From: Mesorhizobium sp. M1B.F.Ca.ET.045.04.1.1
Lineage (GTDB): Bacteria > Pseudomonadota > Alphaproteobacteria > Rhizobiales > Rhizobiaceae
Reading direction: 5' to 3'
DNA length: 64,000 nt
Assembly: GCF_003952465.1 (NCBI RefSeq)
Contig: NZ_CP034448.1
Span: forward strand, 2,891,001-2,955,000
Shown: in pieces, positions 34,442-42,319 of the stretch
How the letters are laid out: the number at the start of each line of letters is the position of its first letter
Position numbering within the stretch: position 1 is the first letter of the stretch
Made by a program: the position numbers and the translations under genes
The notes under the pieces: model-generated
What the model was told of the DNA's origin: nothing
Database searches by the model: none
What the model saw: only the letters and a program-made list of their open reading frames with translations

Positions 34442-35143
34442 TTGGACAGCGACAACCGATCTGATCAAGGGCGCAAGCGCACCGGCGCAAAGCGCTCGCG
34501 CGTGCTCCGGCGGGCGAGCGTGCCGCGACGCCTGATCTTTGTGACGGTCGGTGCAGCCGGCGCGCTGGCCGCGCAAACGGCTATTCAGCACAGCGACAGC
34601 CTGCCGGATATCAGCGTTTCGAATTTGCTCGGCCCGAAGCCGGCGCCCATCGTTGGCGTCGCCTCCGTCATCGACGGCGACACGATCGAAGTCCATGGGC
34701 AACGGATTCGCTTCAACGGCATCGACGCTCCTGAGAGCAAGCAGTACTGCGACGATGCCAAGGGTTTCGAATATCCCTGCGGCCGGCGATCGGCGGAGGC
34801 GCTGGATGGCTTCCTGGCCGCCTCGAGACCCGTGCAGTGCACGTTCGTCACATGGGACCGATATCACCGCTTCGTTGGCGATTGCCGGCGCGCCGACGGC
34901 GCCAGCGTGGCGGTGTGGATGGTCGAGCACGGCCAGGCGCTCGATTGGCCCCGGTACAGCCGTGGCGCCTATGCACAACAGCAAGCGAAGGCGGAATCCG
35001 CCAAGGTCGGTCTGTGGGTCGGCAACTTCCAAGTGCCTTGGGATTGGCGCACGTCGCAGCCAGACGGGGCGGCGCCCATCGAGCCAGCCGCTGGGCAACC
35101 TCAGCCGCAAGCTGGTCGCGCAGAGTGGCGGCTATTCGTGTGA
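34442..35143 (+). CDS. SNase-like nuclease with membrane anchor and broken Excalibur tail
   Basis: Starting from a TTG with GGAGAGG upstream, this 233-residue protein has a basic N-terminus, one membrane segment (LIFVTVGAAGALAAQTAI), and an SNase-like fold: VIDGDTIEVHGQRIRFNGIDAPE, GRRSAEALDGFLA, and SAKVGLWVGNFQVPW. It stops at 35143, but the next 115 nt encode an Excalibur-like calcium-binding tail in two further frames: GGYSCEPRRYCSQISSCDE, then LHNCSWGRKLDRDGDG and LC. Two indels therefore separate it from the nuclease. Without them the protein would be a membrane-bound nuclease-Excalibur fusion. Confidence 0.75.
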   Translation: MDSDNRSDQGRKRTGAKRSRVLRRASVPRRLIFVTVGAAGALAAQTAIQHSDSLPDISVSNLLGPKPAPIVGVASVIDGDTIEVHGQRIRFNGIDAPESKQYCDDAKGFEYPCGRRSAEALDGFLAASRPVQCTFVTWDRYHRFVGDCRRADGASVAVWMVEHGQALDWPRYSRGAYAQQQAKAESAKVGLWVGNFQVPWDWRTSQPDGAAPIEPAAGQPQPQAGRAEWRLFV

Positions 35144-35268
35144 GCCGCGACGGTACTGCTCGCAAATCAGCTCGTGCGACGAGGTATCTGCACAACTGCT
35201 CGTGGGGCCGCAAATTGGATCGCGATGGCGACGGGGTCGCTTGGGAAACGCTGTGTTAGGGGGAGGGA

Positions 35269-35877
35269 TTGGTGGACAACAAGTTTTACAATCGCGTGGG
35301 CGGTGATCGCATCTCGTCCCGCCAGATCGACGAATTGATCGGATTAGCACGCGGCTTGGCAGCAGACGGAACCATCAACAAGGCCGAGGTAGAGTTTCTT
35401 CAGAAATGGCTAGCGGCGAATGCAGAGATCAGCAATCAGCCGATCATCCGAACCTTGTATCGGCGCGTGAATGAAATCCTCGATGACGGCGTACTCGATT
35501 CGGATGAACACTCCGAACTTCTGGACACGCTAAATAGCTTCTCTAATCGCGATTTCGAACTCGGAGAAGTGTTGAAGCCCACAACGCTACCCCTCTGCGA
35601 TCCGGCTCCGACTTTGACTTTTTCGGGCCGACAGTACTGCTTCACCGGCACATTCAATTTCGGTCAGCGAAAACACTGTGAGCGGGCTATCGCAGACCGT
35701 GGCGGAGCCGCAGGAAACCTGACCCAAAAGGCGGACGTTTTGGTGATTGGGGCCTATGCCACTGAATCGTGGAAGCACTCATCGTTCGGCGACAAGATCG
35801 TCAAAGCTACAGCCTGGCGCGATCAGGGGCTGCCCATCTCGATTGTCACCGAAAGTCATTGGGTCAGGTTTCTATAG
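35269..35877 (+). CDS. BRCT domain protein with TerB-like N-terminal half
   Basis: The 202-residue reading starts with TTG (an immediately following GTG is as good) after GGGGGAGGG. The N-terminal 80 residues are helical and acidic (SRQIDELIGLARGLAADGTI, VLDSDEHSELLDTLNSF), TerB/EF-hand-like in style. The C-terminal 90 residues are a BRCT fold: GRQYCFTGTFNFGQRKHCER, RGGAAGNLTQKADVLVIG, WKHSSFGDKI, and a final SIVTESHWV. The family resembles free-standing BRCT proteins related to NAD-dependent DNA ligase tails. A DNA-end or repair role is inference. Confidence 0.82.
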   Translation: MVDNKFYNRVGGDRISSRQIDELIGLARGLAADGTINKAEVEFLQKWLAANAEISNQPIIRTLYRRVNEILDDGVLDSDEHSELLDTLNSFSNRDFELGEVLKPTTLPLCDPAPTLTFSGRQYCFTGTFNFGQRKHCERAIADRGGAAGNLTQKADVLVIGAYATESWKHSSFGDKIVKATAWRDQGLPISIVTESHWVRFL

Positions 35878-35889
35878 GTATTGGGCGGT

Positions 35890-36150
35890 ATGAACCTTAA
35901 ACGAGGGTTCCGCCGGCTATGGTGGGTGTTGTCGATTCCCTGGATCTGCTTTTGGTCCTGGCACGACAACGTCCCTTGCCTGCTGGGGTTTGATCTCACC
36001 GGCGCAAGTCCTTGGTGCCTCACCGGGCTCTATTTGCCGGCCCGTTCCCATATCGAAACGGCCGAGTTGGTATTCGGGGTGCCGTTGGCAGCTGCCGCGC
36101 TTATGACCTTGGTCGCGTGGGTGACCGCAGCCTTCAAGAACACGAATTGA
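35890..36150 (+). CDS. small membrane protein
   Basis: The 86-residue protein has a basic N-terminus (NLKRGFRRLWWVLSIPWICF), Trp/Cys-rich middle (WHDNVPCLLGFDL) and a C-terminal membrane helix (VFGVPLAAAALMTLVAWVTAAF). The cysteines could form a periplasmic pair. It follows the BRCT gene by 12 nt in the same direction and may be cotranscribed. Confidence 0.55.
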   Translation: MNLKRGFRRLWWVLSIPWICFWSWHDNVPCLLGFDLTGASPWCLTGLYLPARSHIETAELVFGVPLAAAALMTLVAWVTAAFKNTN

Positions 36151-36195
36151 CAGCCCACGACGATGCTTATCTTTTCAAGATGAGTCTTACAGAAA

Positions 36196-36354
36196 ATGAT
36201 CGATGGAGTAGCTGGCCATCTCAGCTACCAGGAGATCGACCGAATAATACAGCATGTCGACCAGCCGAAGAGGAACGGTATCCCCATGCACTTTTCATAT
36301 CAACGCATCCCGGATTTCAGCAATGGGTTTCGCCCTCGCGTTCCTTGGTTTTAG
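36196..36354 (+). CDS. possible 52-residue protein
   Basis: An open frame reads MIDGVAGHLSYQEIDRII, then HFSYQRIPDFSNGF and ends VPWF. The composition is protein-like, with aromatic and charged residues alternating. No strong ribosome-binding site is seen and no family recognised. Confidence 0.35.
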   Translation: MIDGVAGHLSYQEIDRIIQHVDQPKRNGIPMHFSYQRIPDFSNGFRPRVPWF

Positions 36355-36396
36355 GTCGCGTGCGCTGCGGGCTCCTCCCGACCCGGCGGCAGAACA

Positions 36397-37266
36397 CTAA
36401 ATCCGACAGACCGCCACGACGAAGAACTCGCGATAGCAGAAGTCCGGATCGTCGATCAGGCGATCCGGCCGCTCCCTCAGTTCCCGCCAATAGGCCTGGT
36501 CAGCATCAGGGAGGGCGTAGCTAGGTGCGACGCTCGCAAAATAAGCTAGCAGGTCGCGAACATAGTCATGCGTGAAACGAGGCGCGGTCGCCCAGCGCTC
36601 GACCAGCCAGCCCTTGCGGCGGATGACCTCCAAGCCCGCCTGCCGCAGCCGCGTCGGAAGGGTGGAACCGCAATCGGTGCCGAGCACGCCTCGGTCGCGA
36701 AATCCCTGGAGCCTGGCTGCCATGAAACGCGCGAACAGAGCCCGATCTATAGGCAGGATCTGCAGGATGGTCGAATCGAAATCCTTGACAGCGAAGATGC
36801 CGCCCGACTTCAACACGCGCTTGGCCTCGCCGACGGCAAGCCCGAACTCAGCCGGGGTCAGATACTGCATGACATTGGCAGACCAGACACAATCGAACGA
36901 TGCGTTGGCGAATGGGAGCGACAGGATGCTGCCGATATGTGCGGCATTTTCCGGCGGCTGGGATAGCGTGCCTGCGAGTGTCTCAACCCGGGCGATGTTT
37001 TCGGGCGCGAGGTCCAGCGCGGCGATGAAGCCGGAGGGGCCAACGGCCTTGGAGATGAGCGGCAGGAAGCTGCCGCCGCCGCAACCGGCGTCGAGCACGC
37101 TCCAGCCTGGGCGGATGCCGGCGTCGAGGAATGCCGCCTCGTATTCGGGGCGCGACGATTCGAAATGAAGGTCGAGCCAGCCGGCGTCGCTCGCTTCGTG
37201 ACCGGCGGACGTTTCGTTTCTGGCAGACAAATGACTACTCCCCGTTCTGACGCGCCACAGATACAA
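36397..37266 (-). CDS. class I SAM-dependent methyltransferase
   Basis: The 289-residue protein has the Rossmann methyltransferase motifs: WSVLDAGCGGGSFLPLI (motif I, SAM binding) near residues 55-71, IAALDLAPENIARVE (motif II), ANASFDCVWSANVMQYLTP (motif III/IV region) and AKRVLKSGGIFAVKDFD (post-II). The C-terminal 100 residues are helical with Arg/Trp-rich segments. Substrate unknown; ubiquinone/menaquinone-type or natural-product methyltransferases share this layout. It stands alone between small genes. Confidence 0.85.
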   Translation of the reverse strand: MYLWRVRTGSSHLSARNETSAGHEASDAGWLDLHFESSRPEYEAAFLDAGIRPGWSVLDAGCGGGSFLPLISKAVGPSGFIAALDLAPENIARVETLAGTLSQPPENAAHIGSILSLPFANASFDCVWSANVMQYLTPAEFGLAVGEAKRVLKSGGIFAVKDFDSTILQILPIDRALFARFMAARLQGFRDRGVLGTDCGSTLPTRLRQAGLEVIRRKGWLVERWATAPRFTHDYVRDLLAYFASVAPSYALPDADQAYWRELRERPDRLIDDPDFCYREFFVVAVCRI

Positions 37267-37602
37267 GCGTGCCGAACGGCATCACGCAATGGCGGTGCGA
37301 ATCTATGAGCGTCCGGCGCGGTCATTGACCTCCGCATGTGAAGGCTAGACGGACAAGACGCGGTCCGTTTCGGTAATTCGAAAATAGTCGCGAATGATCG
37401 GTGTTGACCACATAGCGGCCTTTTCTGGCCTCGATCGTCTCCCGCCGTTTAATTTGCCACAATGTCAGCATGGCTGACCCGCCAGTCGAACACGTTGCCG
37501 TCCAATGGCAGCCGCGCAATTCCAAGGTCGGCGCGTCCCTCCCGGCGGCGAATCAGACTTGGTTGCTTACCCACCTTCATCCATATGGATGCGTTTCCGG
37601 CT

Positions 37603-37705
37603 ATTGGCGGGAGCGTATATTTATTCGCCAGCTGGTGGCCTTGTAGCGATCCTCACCGGTTAGGCCCGGCCCGCGCTGGCCACTCCCCGCCACCGTGCCG
37701 GGCCG
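37603..37705. repeat. intergenic mosaic-type repeat, copy 2
   Basis: It opens with GCGGGAGCGTATATTTATTC and CAGCTGGT, similar to copies 1 and 3, and ends in a hairpin, GGCCCGGC (37663-37670) with GCCGGGCC (37697-37704). A 58-codon plus-strand frame (37470-37646) ends inside it; the frame's last residues are encoded by the repeat and its reality is doubtful. Confidence 0.6.
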
Positions 37706-37786
37706 CCTCCCTCCAAGGCTCCGCGCCAAAGCCGGCGGCTACCCTGACAGCTGTTCCCTGCTCGTGCTAGGGATGCGATCCAACTA

Positions 37787-37880
37787 TAAGCAGAAGCGTA
37801 TATTTGCTCGTCAGCCGGTACGCCTCATAGCGACACTAAGTCTCCGCCGGCGGGACCCGGTGCCCCTGCTCCGGGGCCGC
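37787..37880. repeat. intergenic mosaic-type repeat, copy 3
   Basis: The opening GCAGAAGCGTATATTTGCTC and CAGCCGGT match copies 1 and 2, followed by a similar CATAGCGA segment. Its hairpin is weaker than in the other copies (short CCGG arms). Copies 2 and 3 lie only about 80 nt apart in direct orientation. Confidence 0.5.
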
Positions 37881-38225
37881 TCCTGCCGACATGAGGGCCA
37901 ACGCTAACCACGATCCCCGGTTGCCCTTTCGCGTGCTAATCTGGCCGCCTTTTGGGGCGCCGACACCTTGGCCCGATGCTATGCCAGCGCGAGCGGTCGG
38001 CCGGCGGCGCCCCCTCTGTCGACAGTCCCATCGAGTCCCCTCGCATATCGGCATGTTGCTTTAGATCTACCCTTGGGTCAGAGGTTGCTTTGTCTGGCGC
38101 GGAGGTCCTCTCGCCGCCCGGCGGACAAATCTTTCAAGCCGACCGGCGACGTCTAAGCCTTTTGGAGAGCTACTGTATTTGCATGGAAGGATTAATGTAA
38201 GTTTTGCAAAGAATGGGGTGCCGGT

Positions 38226-38570
38226 ATGGCAACGGAAAGCACTAAATTTAAAGGTTTGGTGCCCGAGAACGTGGTATCAGAGGCCCAGGCGCGTCGTGAT
38301 TTTCTCAAGAAGGCTGGCCGCTTCGCAGTGGTAACTCCGCCGGCTATAACGCTTCTTCTGGGCACAAGCCTGAACTCCAAGGCTATCGCGAAATCTGGCG
38401 GATCAACTCCAGGCAATTCTGGCGGTTCAATTCCGGGCAACGGAGGGGGAGGCAATCACTTTCACCCTCGCCCTCGCGGCCGAAGCCTCAATTCCGGTGG
38501 AGGCCGCTCCGGCGGTGACAACTATGGTGGCGGATCTCACGGCGGCTCAAGGGCCGGCGATCCAAACTAG
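38226..38570 (+). CDS. small Tat-type secreted Gly-rich protein
   Basis: The 114-residue protein has a twin-arginine signal-like segment, QARRDFLKKAGRFAVVTPPA, then a hydrophobic stretch (ITLLLGTSLNSKAIA). The remaining 60 residues are Gly/Ser/Asn/His-rich repeats (GGSTPGNSGGSIPGNGGGG, GGGSHGGSRAG). This pattern, a folded signal with a disordered tail, is found in short alphaproteobacterial proteins of unknown role. A surface or metal-binding role is possible but not shown. Confidence 0.65.
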   Translation: MATESTKFKGLVPENVVSEAQARRDFLKKAGRFAVVTPPAITLLLGTSLNSKAIAKSGGSTPGNSGGSIPGNGGGGNHFHPRPRGRSLNSGGGRSGGDNYGGGSHGGSRAGDPN

Positions 38571-39040
38571 GTGCTCGCCGCCGTTTTTCGATTGAGTGTT
38601 TGTGAACCTTCGCCCTCGATTCCGGTTTGAGACATGCTGGAGGAACCTGACAGGTGACCGTCGCGAAGGCTGCCGAACTGGTCGCAAGTGAGACTTTCCG
38701 CTAAGTCCAATCTTGGCCAGGGAATCATCAGTGATTTTGAAAATGGTCACAGGATTCCGAGCCCAAGGAAACTCGCCATGCGCCAGGCATTTTGAGCGAG
38801 CCGTCGTTGTCTTTACCGCCGGGGGCCCATCGCCAACCGGTCTTCCGAAGGTGAGGCTGGTGTCGCCGGCACCAATAGTGGCGCGGCAGGCAGGCAAAAA
38901 GCCGGCCCGCGGGAGAACGCCTAAGCCGGCTTGCTCTCGATCGGCGTAGTGATCGGGCTGGGCCACCTACTTTAATAGCAATAGATATATTCGAAGAAGA
39001 CGCGCCATTGGCGTTTTCAAACGCTCTGTGGGGAGTACCA
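38571..39040. other. intergenic stretch, no confident gene
   Basis: The 470 nt hold only open frames with low-complexity or basic translations on both strands. No repeat or hairpin stands out. Confidence 0.4.
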
Positions 39041-39166
39041 ATGCGCACAATTCTGGCTCTGGCCGCGCTCGCAACCTGTTTCGCCCTCTGGGATCGATTT
39101 GCGAACGAGGGCGCCTTTAGCGCCGCCCTGCAACGAAACATCTTTGGCGCGGGGCTCTCTGGGTGA
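39041..39166 (+). CDS. 41-residue possible secreted peptide
   Basis: The peptide starts MRTILALAALATCFALWDRF, a basic residue and then a hydrophobic signal-like core, and continues as a short polar tail ending GAGLSG. Its ATG follows GGGGAGT. A further plus-strand frame (about 39180-39325) reads like a His/Gly-rich tail ending in a stop but has no start. Confidence 0.35.
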   Translation: MRTILALAALATCFALWDRFANEGAFSAALQRNIFGAGLSG

Positions 39167-39466
39167 TCAGTCGTGATCGGCGCAGGGACTGCTCGCGGTC
39201 ACTCGATCAGACTATCGCCCTTACGACGATCACTACCAGCATGGCGGTCACCAAGGCCGGGATCACAGCAGCAAGCCGAATAGTAAGTTCGAGACAGGCG
39301 ACCCGTCATCACCTGTGAGCTCCGAGTGATGGTAAGTGAACTTCCCTTCGCGCTGCGCCGGCTCACTCGGTGCTGCATCGAATTTGGTAAAGTGGCGATA
39401 CTTGCTCGATTGCTAAAATAGTGAAATTTTCGCTTTGATCGCGAGGATGGAAGCAGGATTGGGGAG

Positions 39467-39730
39467 ATGTATTTTCCTCAGTTTCTGGTCGGAATGCTGA
39501 TGGCGTCGAGCGTAGTCGGAACCTGGGCCTATGCGGCTACAGGATCCGTTTGGATGAGTGTTGCCTGGACCCTTCTCGCCGCGGTTCTGTTGCAGGTCGG
39601 GTATCTCGGGATTGTGTTCAGGCTTCTATATGGTCGGCGACACTCCGAGCAGAAAGCGGAGGCGAGTAATCCCGACGCTATCAAACAACAGCCCGCTCCG
39701 CATCAGCCACGGCATACGGACGGCCGCTAA
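39467..39730 (+). CDS. SyrA/ExoX-like exopolysaccharide regulator
   Basis: The 87-residue protein begins MYFPQFLVGMLMASSVVGTW and contains LLAAVLLQVGYLGIVF, with a polar C-terminal tail. It is the second member of this family in the window; the first (30444) shares the MYFP start, GM, GTW and LQVGY. SyrA/ExoX proteins act at the inner membrane on exopolysaccharide synthesis. GGGGAG precedes the ATG. Confidence 0.8.
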   Translation: MYFPQFLVGMLMASSVVGTWAYAATGSVWMSVAWTLLAAVLLQVGYLGIVFRLLYGRRHSEQKAEASNPDAIKQQPAPHQPRHTDGR

Positions 39731-39965
39731 CCAAGTACCGCCTTAAGGTTTCTTGACCCTGCTTTGGTTGGATACCCGTAGCGCCCGCACGGTAAAGCGG
39801 AGTGCGCATAACGCAGGTCATTGCGAATCCGCCACGCTTCAACGGAAGGCATGCGTTGAAGTTGGGTTTTGGCGCATAACAACGAATCGCTGCTCGATGT
39901 CGCCGGTCATCGCAGGCCCGGTATGTTTCCGCTCGCAAGATTCCCGCCACATTGCCGAGCATTGG

Positions 39966-40604
39966 TTAGCGCCGCAGCTGGAAAGCATGCAACAATTCCT
40001 GGTCGAACCGGCAGATGCGGCGAGGCATGCAATTCGGCACAGCTTCTTTTCCATTGGCGGAGATATTCAGCGATTGGAACCCGCTGCGGCCAGGCGAGCA
40101 GTTGAGCGCGCCCAGCGCCTCGATACACTCGGGCGTGCGGTCGCATTCGGCGAGCAGGATACGGATATTGCCTGAGCGAAAGGATTGAGGCCAGGTATTT
40201 CGATCTCGTCGCGGTGATTGGCGAACCACACCGCAGCGTCGCGGGTAAGCCCCTGCTGGTCGGCGAGCCCGCCATAGCCTCTGATTATATCCTCGCTATA
40301 CTTGCCAAAAGAGTCACCGAAGGCGTTGCCTCCGGCGAAAGCAGGATTCTCTTCCAGTCTTTCGCGAACCGCCTAAGGCCATGAAGCGAGACCGCTTCGA
40401 CCAGCCCTTCTTCGAGCCACTGGCAGGGCGGTGCCGCTTGGCTTCCTGGTGCCAGTTGTTGGCGAGGACGTGGCCGAGCTCGTGCCCGAACTGATAGGCG
40501 AGCTTCGACCAGTCTCTTTCCAGCAGCGGTACTACCGCTCGCAGGGATCTGTGCGCGGGCGACAAGCAAGTGCCTGCGCTCCGGCAGGCGAACGTCTGTG
40601 GCAA
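39966..40604 (-). pseudogene. decayed metallopeptidase-like gene
   Basis: The minus strand, read across three frames, gives QFGHELGHVLANNWHQEAKR with a zincin HExxH motif, then EEGLVEAVSLHGL, then a tail ending with DQELLHAFQLRR. The pieces belong to one putative peptidase of about 200 residues but are out of frame with one another. The gene runs towards the FAD oxidase gene region, which is intact. Confidence 0.65.
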
Positions 40605-40627
40605 AGTAGGCGGTGCGATCGGCGGCG

Positions 40628-42010
40628 TCAGGCGGCCGGGCGGATGTTGTGGTTCACCCTGAACAAGTTCCCCGGATCGTACTTCTTCTTCAGTTTGCCG
40701 AGTCGTTTGTAATTTTCGCCATAGGTCGCCTTGAGGCGTGCCTCGCCTTCGTCATTCATCATGAAGTTCGGGTAGGCGCCGCCGAGATCGAACGGGTGAA
40801 CCGCCTCCCAGTAATCTTTTGCCCATTTCTTCAGGGCCGGCGCCTGGGCCGGATCGGAGCCCACTCCGGCAATCACCATCGACCAGGTGGCATCGCGGCA
40901 GTTCCATGACGATTCCTCTTCCGACATGCGATGGACCGCGCCATCGATGGGATAAAGGTGCATGCAGGAGACTTCGCTGGGCACCTTAGCAGCCTGTTGG
41001 ATGTGGGCGTCGATGGCAGCGTCGGGCAGCATCTGGACGAAGTCGCCTTTCCAATACCATTGCAAGCCCTTCGGATAGAGCCCGTCGAACATGCCCTGCA
41101 GGACCGTGTAAGGGACCAAGCCGGCAAAATCGATAATTGGCTTGGGAAGAGCTGCACGCACAGAGTTGACGGCCTTCTCAGCGTCGGCAGCCGCCCCGTT
41201 GTGTGAAATCAGGAGCACGCAAATCTTCTTGCCCCAATGCTCTTTCGGGAAAGGATCGCCTGATGGAACCGTCTGTAGCCCGAGAAAGACATAGAACTCG
41301 TCCGGCGCACTTGCCTGAAAATCGCGGTACCAACGCATTATCGTCGCCGCGTCTTTCAACTCCCAAAAGATCGGGCCGCCATAGACCACGTTGGCCGGAT
41401 GCGCTTGGAACAGGAAGCTGGTCACCACCCCAAAGTTTCCGCCACCGCCGCGCAAGCCCCACAGCAGATCGGAATTGTCTGTTTTAGCGGCGGTGACGAA
41501 TGTACCGTCTGCCAGCACCACGTCAGCCTCAAGAAGATTGTCGCTTGCGAGGCCGTACTGGCGGCTAAGATATCCGTGCCCACCGCTCAGCGTCAGGCCC
41601 GCAACCCCGGTAGTCGAAACGATCCCGAAGGGGATTGCCAGTCCAAACGCATGGGTCGCGTGGTCGACGTCGCCAGTCGTGCAACCCGCCCCAACCCGCA
41701 CAGTGCGCTTCGCTGGTTCGACACGCACTCCCTTCATCAATGACAAATCGATGACAAGGCCATCGTCGACGCTGCCAAATCCGGCTCCGTTGTGGCCGCC
41801 CCCGCGTATGGCGATCATAAGTCCGCTTTCGCGGCCGAAATTCACGGCCGCAATTACGTCCGCCACATCCACGCACCGCGCGATAAACAGCGGACGCTTC
41901 TCAATCATCCCATTATAAAGCTTCCGAACTTCATCGTAGTCGACATGATCGCGACCAATGAGCGGACCGAGGAGATTCTGCGCTAATTTGCTAATGTTCT
42001 CGTCATTCAT
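40628..42010 (-). CDS. FAD-binding oxidoreductase (PCMH/berberine-bridge type)
   Basis: The 460-residue protein has a PCMH-type FAD domain: VIAAVNFGRESGLMIAIRGGGHNGAG (the His that can carry covalent FAD is in RGGGHN), GVAGLTLSGGHGYLSRQYGLASDNLL, and WGLRGGGGNFGVVTSF. The C-terminus ends RLGKLKKKYDPGNLFRVNHNI, the BBE motif. The second Cys usual in bicovalent members is absent (GGHG). Such enzymes oxidise sugars or alkaloid-like substrates. The start at 42010 is the second ATG, with GGAGG nearby. The gene is monocistronic. Confidence 0.9.
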   Translation of the reverse strand: MNDENISKLAQNLLGPLIGRDHVDYDEVRKLYNGMIEKRPLFIARCVDVADVIAAVNFGRESGLMIAIRGGGHNGAGFGSVDDGLVIDLSLMKGVRVEPAKRTVRVGAGCTTGDVDHATHAFGLAIPFGIVSTTGVAGLTLSGGHGYLSRQYGLASDNLLEADVVLADGTFVTAAKTDNSDLLWGLRGGGGNFGVVTSFLFQAHPANVVYGGPIFWELKDAATIMRWYRDFQASAPDEFYVFLGLQTVPSGDPFPKEHWGKKICVLLISHNGAAADAEKAVNSVRAALPKPIIDFAGLVPYTVLQGMFDGLYPKGLQWYWKGDFVQMLPDAAIDAHIQQAAKVPSEVSCMHLYPIDGAVHRMSEEESSWNCRDATWSMVIAGVGSDPAQAPALKKWAKDYWEAVHPFDLGGAYPNFMMNDEGEARLKATYGENYKRLGKLKKKYDPGNLFRVNHNIRPAA

Positions 42011-42319
42011 TGCCTCCTCCCAAGAGGCGCAAGGTACGACTTTCACGTTCGGATTTCGGCCGGACATCTTCTGCGACCTACCGCCGCCGTCTCTTCCAGA
42101 TCAGTCTGGACCCTGAGCGACAGCGAGCACTGCTCCCGAACGCTTCACCTTGCCCCAAAAAGCGTGTGCGGTCCAAGGTCAATTGGGTGTAGCATTGATG
42201 CGGACGCCGAGCCGTTTTAGGCGATCGACGTCTCTGGGCGTTTGGCTGGCGGTGATCGCTGCAATGCGGTGCGGCGAGACATTCGCGCCAGTCTGGCGTG
42301 CCATTGGCCGCACGGATCG

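Noticed and set aside
37322..37471. 49-codon minus-strand frame, MLTLWQIKRRETIEARKG onward
   Set aside because: Protein-like at first sight but without start signals or homology I can name; too weak to list.
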